Both the position numbers and the translations under genes were made by a program. 45,233 bases of DNA, taken from the NCBI GenBank assembly GCA_038247995.1, contig JBBRUG010000004.1, forward strand, positions 1 through 45,233, given 5' to 3'. Source of the DNA: JBBRUG01 sp038247995 (GTDB taxonomy: Bacteria > Chloroflexota > Chloroflexia > Chloroflexales > Chloroflexaceae). Below are positions 8,081-16,105 of this stretch, one piece after another. Below the pieces are notes generated by a model. It saw only the letters and a list, made by a program, of their open reading frames with translations. It made no database searches and was not told the DNA's origin. Each line of letters starts with the position of its first letter. Within the stretch, counting starts at the first letter, position 1.

Positions 8081-10257
8081 TAGGGCTGTTCTTCGGCCGG
8101 CGGCGGCGCGGGCTCAATCGGCGTAATTGGCTGGATCGGCACGACGGGCACTGCTTGAGTGGGCGGGGCCGGTTCGGGCGCCGGTTCAGGTGCAGGCGCT
8201 TCACCTTCTTCCGCTGGTGGCGGCGGCGGTGCTTCGATCGGGTCAACTGGAATTTCTGGTTCGGGGGTTGGTTCAGGTGTTGCTTCGATCGGCTTACCAT
8301 CAGGCCCAAGGTCGGCCGGGTTCACCTCAAAGATGTTCGGCCAAGGGCGGAAGCGGGTCTGGAACGTGCGCTGCTCGAGCACCTGACCGTCACGCTCGGT
8401 CACGCGTGTGAAGTCGATCGTCATGCCGCCGCGAGCTGTATCGCTCTGGCGCGGGTTGCCGCGTGGGCGACTCGGCTCGGCAACATAGACCGGCTCGGTA
8501 GGTGCGGCTATGCGGTCGCGGATCGTCGGGCCGCGCATCGTTACAGTGCGTCCGTCATCAGTGCCGTACATGCGCACTTCAGCGGTGGTGCCGTTTGTAT
8601 AAGCCTGAATAAGCAACCAGTTGCCGGTGTCGTTGATAAACTTCAGGTCAAGGGCGCCGGTGAAGATCGCCGCGTCCATGCCTGGGCCGTCGCCATATTC
8701 GCCGAAGCCGTAGCGATCATACCAACTAATATAGAATGAGTGGCCGTAGCGCTCGGTGATCGGCAGGCCGGCCCAGAAGGCGGCCCGGAACATCGTGGTC
8801 GAGTCCTGGCAGATTCCGCCGCCCCATTCAAGCTGGGTGCGGTTCTGGATGATTGCGTAGCCCTCAACAAAGCCGTTTGAGGCATCAATACGGCCAATGT
8901 TGTCGTTGAACGAAAACTCCTCGCCGGGGGCGAGCAGGATGCCGTTCAACACCCGCATACCAGCTTGAATATTGGTAATCCGGTAGGGTGCTGAGCCGGA
9001 AAAGTCGCTGCGCCCAACTGAGAGCAGATCCTTGATTCCAAGTTGGTCGATATTTGCGGCCGTAACCGGCGGCGGCACATCCTGCATCGCCAAGATCAGG
9101 TCTCGCGACGCGCCTGGGGTCGTCAGCGCTTCCAGCACCGACTCAACCGCGATCAATTCGTTCAGGCGGCTTCCGTTTGTGCCCTCACGATAAATCTCCA
9201 GGTTCCCGCCATTCCAATTGACGCGAGGGTAGGTGCCTTCAACCTGCGTCGCCTCGGCAAGTGCGCGCACCTTTGTGACAAGCAGTTCTTCATTGATCGT
9301 TACCGCCAGTGTATCGCCGGTGTCGGCAGCGATGCGCTCAACTTGAATAAGCCGCGCCAGATCGGTAACCGGCCAGTCGAAAGTCGTTCCCTCAACACTG
9401 AGTGTAATCGGCGCGGCGAGGAGACGTGCAATCGTGTCCTGGGCCTCGCGGGCAGCGCTATTGCTCAGGCGTGGGGCAAGTTCGCGCGTGCGCAACGAGA
9501 TCGTCTGGGGGGCGAGGCTCTGAACGGCTGCCGTGATCTCCTGCAGCGTCTCGCCGACGAGCACCTGCTGACCGGGGGCTGAAGGCAACACGCTAATCAG
9601 CGTCGTATCGAGCTCTAGGCGCGCATCAACAGCCGGGCGCTCTACTTCGGCGACGCGGTTCACCAAATATGCCTGCATTGCCGCCTGGTCAATCGTCAGG
9701 CGTAAAGGCAGTTCGAGGCCATTTTCCCAGACCGCAGCGACCTGGCGTAGGTTGGCGTATAGGCTATTACCGCGCCCGGCAGCGTAGGCGGCATCGACGG
9801 CGGTATCGATCTCCAGGCTGGCCCCAAGCTCGGCGAGCGTTGGCGTCCAGACCTGATCGCCATATGTGAGCGTCAGGGGTTGGGCGAGGTAGGGAGCGAA
9901 TCTGTCACCTAGATTAAGTTTAGCTTCGTCGGGCGTGAGCTCACCGACGGCAACGCCGCGAATGCTCACATTGGGATAGATTTTGCCCGCATATGCGCGA
10001 TCAAACGCATAGAGTGCGCCCATCGCACTGAGCGAGAGGGTAAGAACAATTGCAAAGAGCGCCAATACGAGCCAGCGAATTCGCCGCCGCGGACTACGCG
10101 CTTTGGGGGTGGGGGATGACGAAGACGACCGCGTCTGATCGGGTTGAGAATGATCGGCCGGCCAATCGGCCGTACCGGGGAGCGACGACAGTTTGTAGTG
10201 ATCGTTCTCACCACGTGCACCCGACGACCCGAGGGGTTGGAGATGATCCACCGACAA
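8080..10257 (-). CDS. VanW family protein with peptidoglycan-binding-like domains
   Basis: A 725-residue single-pass membrane protein. A polar, Ser/Arg-rich cytoplasmic tail is followed by a membrane segment at about 61-85 (WLVLALFAIVLTL). The outside part then carries repeated YkuD-associated/PG_binding_4-like modules (about 90-390) and a VanW domain (about 400-580), recognisable from GICQDSTTMFRAAFWAGL and ERYGHSFYI. A final 130-residue tail is very rich in Pro and Glu. VanW-domain proteins are common envelope proteins of unclear biochemical role, often linked to vancomycin-type operons, but no van genes lie here. The start is a TTG at 10257 with AGGAGG 5 nt upstream, a strong ribosome binding site. 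It has its own near-consensus promoter. Confidence 0.9.
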   Translation of the reverse strand: MSVDHLQPLGSSGARGENDHYKLSSLPGTADWPADHSQPDQTRSSSSSPTPKARSPRRRIRWLVLALFAIVLTLSLSAMGALYAFDRAYAGKIYPNVSIRGVAVGELTPDEAKLNLGDRFAPYLAQPLTLTYGDQVWTPTLAELGASLEIDTAVDAAYAAGRGNSLYANLRQVAAVWENGLELPLRLTIDQAAMQAYLVNRVAEVERPAVDARLELDTTLISVLPSAPGQQVLVGETLQEITAAVQSLAPQTISLRTRELAPRLSNSAAREAQDTIARLLAAPITLSVEGTTFDWPVTDLARLIQVERIAADTGDTLAVTINEELLVTKVRALAEATQVEGTYPRVNWNGGNLEIYREGTNGSRLNELIAVESVLEALTTPGASRDLILAMQDVPPPVTAANIDQLGIKDLLSVGRSDFSGSAPYRITNIQAGMRVLNGILLAPGEEFSFNDNIGRIDASNGFVEGYAIIQNRTQLEWGGGICQDSTTMFRAAFWAGLPITERYGHSFYISWYDRYGFGEYGDGPGMDAAIFTGALDLKFINDTGNWLLIQAYTNGTTAEVRMYGTDDGRTVTMRGPTIRDRIAAPTEPVYVAEPSRPRGNPRQSDTARGGMTIDFTRVTERDGQVLEQRTFQTRFRPWPNIFEVNPADLGPDGKPIEATPEPTPEPEIPVDPIEAPPPPPAEEGEAPAPEPAPEPAPPTQAVPVVPIQPITPIEPAPPPAEEQP

Positions 10258-10309
10258 CAGGACCTCCTAAAAGCACCTAACGCCTAACGGCGTACGATTA
10301 GCCTTGTCC

Positions 10310-10338
10310 AATATAGCCGTGTGCTGTAACGGTGTCAA
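10310..10338 (-). promoter_or_regulatory. near-consensus promoter of the VanW gene
   Basis: On the minus strand, a perfect TTGACA (10338-10333), a 17-bp spacer and TATATT (10315-10310). The predicted leader is about 45 nt and ends with the AGGAGG ribosome binding site. Confidence 0.8.
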
Positions 10339-10365
10339 TGACCATTACGTGACACGCTACACTAT

Positions 10366-11553
10366 TTACTCAGCCTCACCTTGCAAGCAGCGCACTGCGG
10401 CATCGCAGAGGATGGCTACCCCGCTCGGCAGGGCGCTTTCGTCGATATCGAAATGCGGATTATGATGCGGAAAGCTAGTTCGCTCATCGGAGCGTGCGCC
10501 AAGGAAGAAAAAGTTACCGGGCACTCGGGCGAGCACGGCGGAAAAGTCCTCGCCGCCAGGGGTACGATAGGTGGTATTGAGCTTGGCTGCGCCAAGGATT
10601 TCCGCAGCCGACTGATAGATGACGCCGGTTGGCTTTTCGGCGTTCACGGTTGCATCGACGCCGAGAATAACCTCTACGTCGGCGACGGCCCCGAGGGCGC
10701 CGGCAACACCGATGGCCACTTCACGAATACGTTTGTGGAGCAGTTCACGCACGGCGGGGTTGAAGCTGCGGATCGTGCCGCGCATCTGAGCTGTATCGGC
10801 GATCACATTGCCGGCCTCGCCGGCGTGAATTGCGCCGATAGTGACCACACCGGTTTCCTCCGGATCAACATTGCGCGCGACAATCGTCTGGAGGGCGACG
10901 ATAATCTGGGCGGCAACAAGAACGGAGTCGACGGTCTGATCGGGATGGGCGCCGTGGCCGCCTTTGCCGCGCACCGTGATCGCCAATTTGTCCGAGGCGG
11001 CCATCATCGCGCCGCTGCGCACCACCGCCGTGCCGACATCGTGGCCGGAAGAAACGTGCAAGCCGAGAGCGACATCAACCTTCGGACCATCGAGCACGCC
11101 GTCCTTGATCATCGCGACGGCGCCGCCAAGGCCTTCTTCAGCGGGCTGGAACATCAGCTTGATCGTGCCGGGGATCTGATCGCGATATTTAGCAAGCACG
11201 GTGGCCACGCCAATGCCGACGGCGACGTGGGCATCGTGGCCGCAGGCGTGCATAACGCCGGGCACTTGCGAGCGGTAGGGTACGTCGTTTTCTTCCTGAA
11301 TCGGCAGAGCGTCCATGTCGAAGCGCAGCAACACGGTGCGCTCACCGGGTGCGCCGCCTTGCAACAGGCCGACGACGCCTGTCTTCCCAACCCCCGTTAC
11401 CACCTCATAGCCGAGGGCGCCAAGCTTTTCGGCGACGACGCGTGCAGTGCGCACCTCCTGGAAGCCGAGTTCAGGATGCATATGCAGGTCGCGGCGGACG
11501 GCGACAATCTCATCGTACATGGCCTCGGCTTCGCTAAGGAATGGAACGAACAT
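10366..11553 (-). CDS. M20 family amidohydrolase (N-acyl-amino-acid/hippurate hydrolase type)
   Basis: A 395-residue zinc-dependent M20D amidohydrolase. It has RRDLHMHPELGFQE near residue 20, the metal-binding motif HACGHDAH (102-109), the catalytic-base region QPAEEGLGG near residue 137, GLHVSSGHDVG near 165 and PGGEDFS near 355. Members split N-acyl amino acids such as hippurate or N-acetyl amino acids, and some act on auxin conjugates. The exact substrate is not deducible. Cytoplasmic, no signal peptide. The ATG at 11553 has AGGAGG at 8-nt spacing and is preferred over a start 14 codons upstream. It runs opposite to the amino-acid-binding lipoprotein gene, so the two could share a regulatory region. 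Confidence 0.93.
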   Translation of the reverse strand: MFVPFLSEAEAMYDEIVAVRRDLHMHPELGFQEVRTARVVAEKLGALGYEVVTGVGKTGVVGLLQGGAPGERTVLLRFDMDALPIQEENDVPYRSQVPGVMHACGHDAHVAVGIGVATVLAKYRDQIPGTIKLMFQPAEEGLGGAVAMIKDGVLDGPKVDVALGLHVSSGHDVGTAVVRSGAMMAASDKLAITVRGKGGHGAHPDQTVDSVLVAAQIIVALQTIVARNVDPEETGVVTIGAIHAGEAGNVIADTAQMRGTIRSFNPAVRELLHKRIREVAIGVAGALGAVADVEVILGVDATVNAEKPTGVIYQSAAEILGAAKLNTTYRTPGGEDFSAVLARVPGNFFFLGARSDERTSFPHHNPHFDIDESALPSGVAILCDAAVRCLQGEAE

Positions 11554-11599
11554 TAGGACAACCTCCTGCGGATGCACAACAAGAATATTGGACAAGACA

Positions 11600-11605
11600 A
11601 GTATA
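11600..11605 (-). promoter_or_regulatory. possible -10 box of the amidohydrolase gene
   Basis: TATACT on the minus strand, about 47 bp upstream of the ATG at 11553. No acceptable -35 was found at 16-18 bp. The rest of 11606-11845 holds one copy of the dispersed GATCCTTGATCC word and no gene. Confidence 0.35.
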
Positions 11606-11845
11606 CCGCAGATCAGGCTGAATATGTTGGCGTCTGATGCCTGATCCTTGATCCCTAAGCGGTGTATTCCGGTTCACGCAGCGCATCTTGAAGGGCGATG
11701 ACTAGATCTCGCATTGAGCATCAAGAATCAGACACCAAGCTGAAACTATGAACCTTTTACGCTCGGCTAGGGATCTGGGGTAGCACAAAGTATGCTGAAC
11801 AGCGTATGATAGGGGGAAGTATTTTTTGTGTGAGGAGAAGTACCC

Positions 11846-13087
11846 ATGTCGCGCCGGATGATTTTCCTGCCCACCATTCTGGTGATCCTGCTCGCATTGG
11901 TTGGTTGTAGCCTGCCGATTGCCGATCAAGCCACAGCGCAACCGGTCATCGTGATTGTAACGGCGACGCCCGATCCAAATGCTCCGTCGTCCGGCGTGAG
12001 CGCCGATCCAGGGCTGCAAGCCACAATCGAGGCCTTATCGGCCACAGCAACTGCCGTTGCGGCCGCGCCGGTGCCCACACCCGCCGATGGCACGGCGCCC
12101 GAACCGACGCCGCAGCAGATCGGGTTGTTACAACGCGTGCGCGAGCGCGGCACGTTGATCTGCGGCACTAACGCCGATCTGCCGGGCTTTGGTTTCTACG
12201 ATAACGTACGCGATACCTGGACCGGCTTTGATGTCGACTTCTGCCGGGCAGTGGCGGCGGCCGTATTGGGTGACGCGACAGCGATTGAGTTTGTCGGCCT
12301 GAACACTTCGGGGCGGAATGAGCGCTTTGATGCAGTGCGAAACGGCCAGGTCGATGTGCTGTTCCGCAACACGACATGGACCCTGGGGCGTGATGTAGCA
12401 CAGTTGGCCTTCGGCCCGACAACCTTCCACGATGGACAGACGTTTATGGTGCGCGCCGACGCCGGCGTGAGCACTGTCGATGACCTCGCCGGGACGCGGA
12501 TCTGCGTTGCCTCCGGCACCACAAGCGAGCAGAATCTCAGTGATGACTTTACCGCGCGCGGGATCGACTTTACTGCTGTGCTGTTCGACGATGAGAATTT
12601 GCTTTACCCGGCCTACAATCGCGGCGAATGCGATGCAGTAACCAGCGACAGTTCGCAGCTTGTCTCCAAGCGGCAAACGCTTACGAACCCCGACGATCAT
12701 ATTGTGCTGGGCGATCGCATCTCACGCGAGCCGTTGGGGCCGGCCTTTATCGAGAGTGACGAACAGTGGCGTGATGTGGTGAGTTGGGCCGTGTTTGCCA
12801 CAATGTATGCCGAAGAGTTGCGCGTCGATCGGAACAATGTTAATCAGTTGCTCCAGTCCAGCGACGACCCGCGGGTACGGCGCTTGCTGGGCCTCGAAGG
12901 CGATTTTGGCGCGCAACTGGGCCTGAGCGATGATTTCGCATATCAGATCATTCGCCAGGTCGGCAGTTACGCCGACATTTACGACCGTAACCTGGGGCCG
13001 AATACGCCCTTTGCGCTGGAGCGCGGGCCGAATAAATCCTGGAACCTGGGCGCAGGGGGCGTGCTGGCCTCGCCGCCGTTTCGGTAG
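11846..13087 (+). CDS. amino acid ABC transporter substrate-binding lipoprotein, AapJ-like
   Basis: A 413-residue solute-binding protein of family 3. An N-terminal signal ends in the lipobox LVGC (Cys21), so it is probably a membrane-anchored lipoprotein. A Thr/Pro/Ala-rich linker to about residue 90 precedes the bilobal domain, which starts at RERGTLICGTNADLPGFG. The C-terminus ERGPNKSWNLGAGG..PPFR matches the ending of general L-amino-acid binding proteins (AapJ/BztA). Unlike those systems, no permease or ATPase gene is adjacent, so it must share a transporter encoded elsewhere or act as a sensor. Start ATG 11846 follows GAGGAGA. A strong hairpin follows the stop. Confidence 0.9.
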   Translation: MSRRMIFLPTILVILLALVGCSLPIADQATAQPVIVIVTATPDPNAPSSGVSADPGLQATIEALSATATAVAAAPVPTPADGTAPEPTPQQIGLLQRVRERGTLICGTNADLPGFGFYDNVRDTWTGFDVDFCRAVAAAVLGDATAIEFVGLNTSGRNERFDAVRNGQVDVLFRNTTWTLGRDVAQLAFGPTTFHDGQTFMVRADAGVSTVDDLAGTRICVASGTTSEQNLSDDFTARGIDFTAVLFDDENLLYPAYNRGECDAVTSDSSQLVSKRQTLTNPDDHIVLGDRISREPLGPAFIESDEQWRDVVSWAVFATMYAEELRVDRNNVNQLLQSSDDPRVRRLLGLEGDFGAQLGLSDDFAYQIIRQVGSYADIYDRNLGPNTPFALERGPNKSWNLGAGGVLASPPFR

Positions 13088-13088
13088 T

Positions 13089-13135
13089 AAGTAGGTTGAG
13101 CATTCCGGGCGAAGCCCGGAATGCTTAACCTACTT
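13089..13135 (+). terminator. 22-bp hairpin after the amino-acid-binding protein gene
   Basis: A 22-bp stem (13089-13110 with 13114-13135, one G-T pair) and a GAA loop begin one base after the stop codon. There is no T-tract. The following DsbB gene starts 22 nt later and has no visible promoter of its own, so some readthrough is likely. Confidence 0.75.
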
Positions 13136-13156
13136 AAATAGATAGATGGTAAGGAC

Positions 13157-13681
13157 ATGATCAGTGTTCAGGATTGGGTAACGGCGGCGTGCCGGCAGAT
13201 CGCGCTGCTGGCGGCGATGATTGCCACATGCGGCAGCCTGTTTTTTAGCGAGGTGCTGGGTTGGATCCCGTGTGAACTGTGCTGGTATCAGCGCATTCTG
13301 ATGTATCCATTGACTGCAATCCTTACAGTGGGTATTTTGCGCGGTGACCGGAAGGTGTATCTCTATGCGTTGCCCTTCGCACTCCTGGGGATCGGCGTGT
13401 CGCTCTACCACTACCTGGTAGTGATGCTGGTTGTGCCGCCGCCGGATTGTACGGGCGCGATCCCCTGCGCGTTCGACTACATCAATATTCCCGGTGCGCT
13501 CAGCTTTGTGAAGGTGCCCTTCCTGGCGCTTACGGCCTTCAGCATTATCAGCATTATGCTGGGCAATTATGCCCTGGCCGGCGACATGGCCCGCGACGGC
13601 GGCCGCCCGGCGCGGATCGCCGCGATCGTGATTGTGCTTGGTACGCTGGTGACATTTCTGGGCCTGAGTGTGGCAATGTAA
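13157..13681 (+). CDS. disulfide bond formation protein, DsbB/BdbC family
   Basis: A 174-residue four-helix membrane protein of the DsbB/BdbC family. It carries the quinone-side redox pair CELC (Cys39, Cys42) within IPCELCWYQRI and a second pair Cys98/Cys104 in the external loop (PPPDCTGAIPC). Such proteins pass electrons from thiol oxidases of the DsbA type to membrane quinones and so drive disulfide formation in exported proteins. No DsbA-like thioredoxin gene is adjacent, so the partner is elsewhere. An AAGGA ribosome binding site lies very close to the ATG. The gene stands alone between the SBP terminator and the glmS leader. Confidence 0.92.
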   Translation: MISVQDWVTAACRQIALLAAMIATCGSLFFSEVLGWIPCELCWYQRILMYPLTAILTVGILRGDRKVYLYALPFALLGIGVSLYHYLVVMLVVPPPDCTGAIPCAFDYINIPGALSFVKVPFLALTAFSIISIMLGNYALAGDMARDGGRPARIAAIVIVLGTLVTFLGLSVAM

Positions 13682-13733
13682 AGATATGGGTGACGGCTCG
13701 CAGCGTCGCCGTGAGCCGTGAGCCGATGGAATA

Positions 13734-13742
13734 TGCTATACT
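13734..13742 (+). promoter_or_regulatory. extended -10 promoter of the glmS transcript
   Basis: TGC followed by TATACT forms an extended -10. No good -35 is present, as is usual for extended -10 promoters. The predicted start near 13749 puts the glmS ribozyme about 70 nt into the transcript. Confidence 0.55.
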
Positions 13743-13819
13743 CACGCCCAGGTAACGCGCACAGGCTCGCGTGGGGACGGGGGCGGGAGGTAGTAGACAG
13801 ACACCAGGTTTCAGCTAGA

Positions 13820-14007
13820 GCGCATGGGCTTCGCCGCAACGGCGGAGTTGACGAGGTGGAGGTTCCTTGCGGCGACGCAAGGCTAACGGGGCGCTCGCCC
13901 CGGAACATCGATTGATCAGCGGATGCCTCCCAGGCGCATTGGGCGCCGCCTGAAAGCGATAGGTTGAACGCCTCCCGGCAACGGGCGAGGACAAAACCAT
14001 CGTAGCG
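13820..14007 (+). ncRNA. glmS self-cleaving ribozyme/riboswitch
   Basis: The 5' leader of glmS matches the glmS ribozyme. The expected cleavage site is A13819/G13820, followed by GCGCATGGGCTT, with P1 formed by 13829-13835 and 13841-13847. The conserved GTTGACGAGG (13847-13856) follows. P2 is GGAGG (13858-13862) with CCTCC (13926-13930). The core ATCGA...AGCGGATG spans 13907-13925. Downstream, GCGATAGGTT (13956-13965) pairs with AACCATCGT (13995-14003), enclosing a GCAA-capped hairpin (13974-13985) and the conserved GGACAAA. In known examples glucosamine-6-phosphate acts as cofactor for cleavage, which destabilises the glmS mRNA. A roughly 41-nt insertion (about 13865-13905) forms two extra hairpins. 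The 3' boundary is approximate. 14008-14183 holds only a short 5-bp hairpin (14022-14035). Confidence 0.88.
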
Positions 14008-14183
14008 ACCCAAACAGTAGGCCGGCTTTGGCCGGTTAGTTCCCCAAACTTCTCCTTAAACCAAATCAATTCAGGCAGCGGTCGGTTCACGGCAGCGCGT
14101 GTGTAGGTGTGCGTTTTATGTGCGTCTGCATGCTGCGCTCTGCGTCCGGGTGCCTGCCGCCTGCCTCCAGAGGAGTCTCTTCA

Positions 14184-16034
14184 ATGTGCGGTATTGTCGG
14201 TTATATCGGCCCGCGGAACGCAACGGAAGTGGTTGTCGGGGGCTTGCAACGGCTTGAATATCGCGGCTACGACTCGGCAGGGATTGCGATCTACAGCGAT
14301 ACGGCGGGCTTGCAGTTGCGGCGTAGCGTGGGCAAGTTGATCCATCTGGTCGAGCGGCTGAGCCACGAGCCGGCGGCGGGCCAGGTGGGCATTGGACATA
14401 CACGCTGGGCCACCCATGGCGGCGTTACCGAGGCCAACGCGCATCCCCACCGCGATGCGAGCGGCCGAATTGTGGTGATCCAGAATGGCATTGTCGAGAA
14501 TTATTTGGAGTTGAAGGGCCGGTTGATGGAAACGGGCTATGCCTTCGACTCACAGACCGACACCGAGGTAATTGCACATCTGGTGGGCCACTACTACCGT
14601 GAGACGGAAGATTTAGCCGCTGCGGTGCGGTTGGCCATGGGCGAATTACGCGGCGGCAATGCGATCGTGGCTTTTTGTGTCGATGATCCCGCGACGATTA
14701 TTGCGGCGCGTCTGGGCAACGCCGGCGGGGTGGTGATCGGCGCGGCTGAAGGTGAGACGTTTGTTGCCTCGGATGTGCCGGCGATCCTCGACTATACGCG
14801 TGACTTGATCTTTCTCGAAGATCGCGAGCTTGCCGTGATCCGCCGTGACGGTGTGCAGATCAGTACACTCAGCGGCACGCCGGTGGTGCGGGCGTCGGTG
14901 CACATGGCCTGGGACCCGGTAGCGGCAGCCAAGGGCGACTACAAGCATTTTATGCAGAAGGAGATCCACGAGCAGCCGCGCGCGCTGACCGATGTGTTGC
15001 GCGGTCGGCTCGATCAGGAGGTCGGCGTGATCCATCTGGAGGATCTGCGCCTTGATGACGCGGCGCTGCGGCGGGTCGAGCGGATCTACGCGGTGGCCTG
15101 CGGCACGGCCTGGCACGCCGGTCTGGTAGCAAAGTTTATTATTGAGGCGTTGGGGCGCGTGCGGGTTGAGGTAGATTATGCGAGCGAATTTCGCTACCGC
15201 GAGCCGGTGCTGGGCGCCGACGCGCTGCTGCTGGCGTTCAGCCAGAGTGGCGAAACGGTGGATACCCTCGCGGCGATGGAAGAGGCGCGCAACCAGGGTG
15301 TGCCGAGTGTGGCGATTGTGAATGCGATCGGCAGCCAGGCCGCCCGCCTGGCCGATGGCGGGCCGATCTACCTGCACGCCGGGCCGGAGATTGGTGTGGC
15401 CTCGACCAAGGCCTTCACGACGATGATCGTGGCGGCCTACTTGTTTGGGTTACGGCTGGCGCAGGCGCGGGGCACGCTCACACCGGCGCAGATTCGTGAG
15501 CATCAGCAAGCGCTGATCGAACTACCGGGCAAAGCGGCGCAGGTGTTGGCTGATGTCGAGCCGCAGTGTGCGCACCTGGCCGAGAGCTTTTACCATACTA
15601 ACAGTGCGCTCTACCTGGGGCGGCAAGTTCACTACCCGATTGCGCTGGAGGGCGCGCTGAAGCTGAAGGAGATCAGCTATATTCACGCCGAGGGGTACCC
15701 GGCGGGTGAAATGAAGCATGGGCCGGTGGCGCTGATCGACGAGCATCTGCCGGTGATTTGTCTGGCTCCGCGCGATGCGATCTACACCAAAATGCTGAGC
15801 AATATCGAGCAGGTGCGGGCGCGCAAAGGCCAGGTGATTGCAATCGGCACAACGGGCGATCTGGAACTGGCCGGCAAGGCTGATCATACGATCTTTGTGC
15901 CGCCGACGCTGCCATTGCTCCAACCGGTGCTCGCGGTGATCCCGCTCCAAATTCTCGCCTACCACGTGGCCTTGCTGCGCGGGTGTGATGTGGATCAGCC
16001 GCGCAATCTGGCGAAGAGTGTGACGGTGGAGTGA
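14184..16034 (+). CDS. glmS: glutamine--fructose-6-phosphate aminotransferase (isomerizing)
   Basis: A 616-residue GlmS that makes glucosamine-6-phosphate from fructose-6-phosphate and glutamine, the first step towards UDP-GlcNAc. The N-terminal Ntn glutaminase starts at MCGIVGYIG with Cys2 as nucleophile. Two SIS domains follow (about 290-420 and 460-590; AFSQSGETVDTLAAM is the sugar-phosphate loop), and the C-terminus ends in the typical PRNLAKSVTVE. The ATG at 14184 is certain because Cys must follow Met, and AGAGGAG lies 8 nt upstream. An in-frame upstream extension is not coding. Expression is probably fed back by the ribozyme in its leader. Confidence 0.98.
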   Translation: MCGIVGYIGPRNATEVVVGGLQRLEYRGYDSAGIAIYSDTAGLQLRRSVGKLIHLVERLSHEPAAGQVGIGHTRWATHGGVTEANAHPHRDASGRIVVIQNGIVENYLELKGRLMETGYAFDSQTDTEVIAHLVGHYYRETEDLAAAVRLAMGELRGGNAIVAFCVDDPATIIAARLGNAGGVVIGAAEGETFVASDVPAILDYTRDLIFLEDRELAVIRRDGVQISTLSGTPVVRASVHMAWDPVAAAKGDYKHFMQKEIHEQPRALTDVLRGRLDQEVGVIHLEDLRLDDAALRRVERIYAVACGTAWHAGLVAKFIIEALGRVRVEVDYASEFRYREPVLGADALLLAFSQSGETVDTLAAMEEARNQGVPSVAIVNAIGSQAARLADGGPIYLHAGPEIGVASTKAFTTMIVAAYLFGLRLAQARGTLTPAQIREHQQALIELPGKAAQVLADVEPQCAHLAESFYHTNSALYLGRQVHYPIALEGALKLKEISYIHAEGYPAGEMKHGPVALIDEHLPVICLAPRDAIYTKMLSNIEQVRARKGQVIAIGTTGDLELAGKADHTIFVPPTLPLLQPVLAVIPLQILAYHVALLRGCDVDQPRNLAKSVTVE

Positions 16035-16066
16035 TTTCAGTTGGACAGTCGGTGGGCGGACACATG

Positions 16067-16087
16067 GGGCGACCACAAGGGTCGCCC
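16067..16087 (+). terminator. hairpin between glmS and the DUF123 gene
   Basis: An 8-bp perfect stem, 16067-16074 with 16080-16087, and a 5-base loop, 32 nt after the glmS stop. No T-run. It could be a weak terminator or an RNA-stability element. Confidence 0.4.
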
Positions 16088-16105
16088 GTACGATGTGGGG
16101 AGAGA

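Noticed and set aside
8080..10257. Vancomycin-resistance locus suggested by the VanW domain
   Set aside because: No vanH, vanA or vanX homologue or two-component regulator is adjacent; VanW domains are common in envelope proteins.
10381..11556. 391-codon open frame opposite the M20 amidohydrolase
   Set aside because: The minus strand carries all M20 motifs and an AGGAGG start; the plus-strand product matches nothing recognisable.
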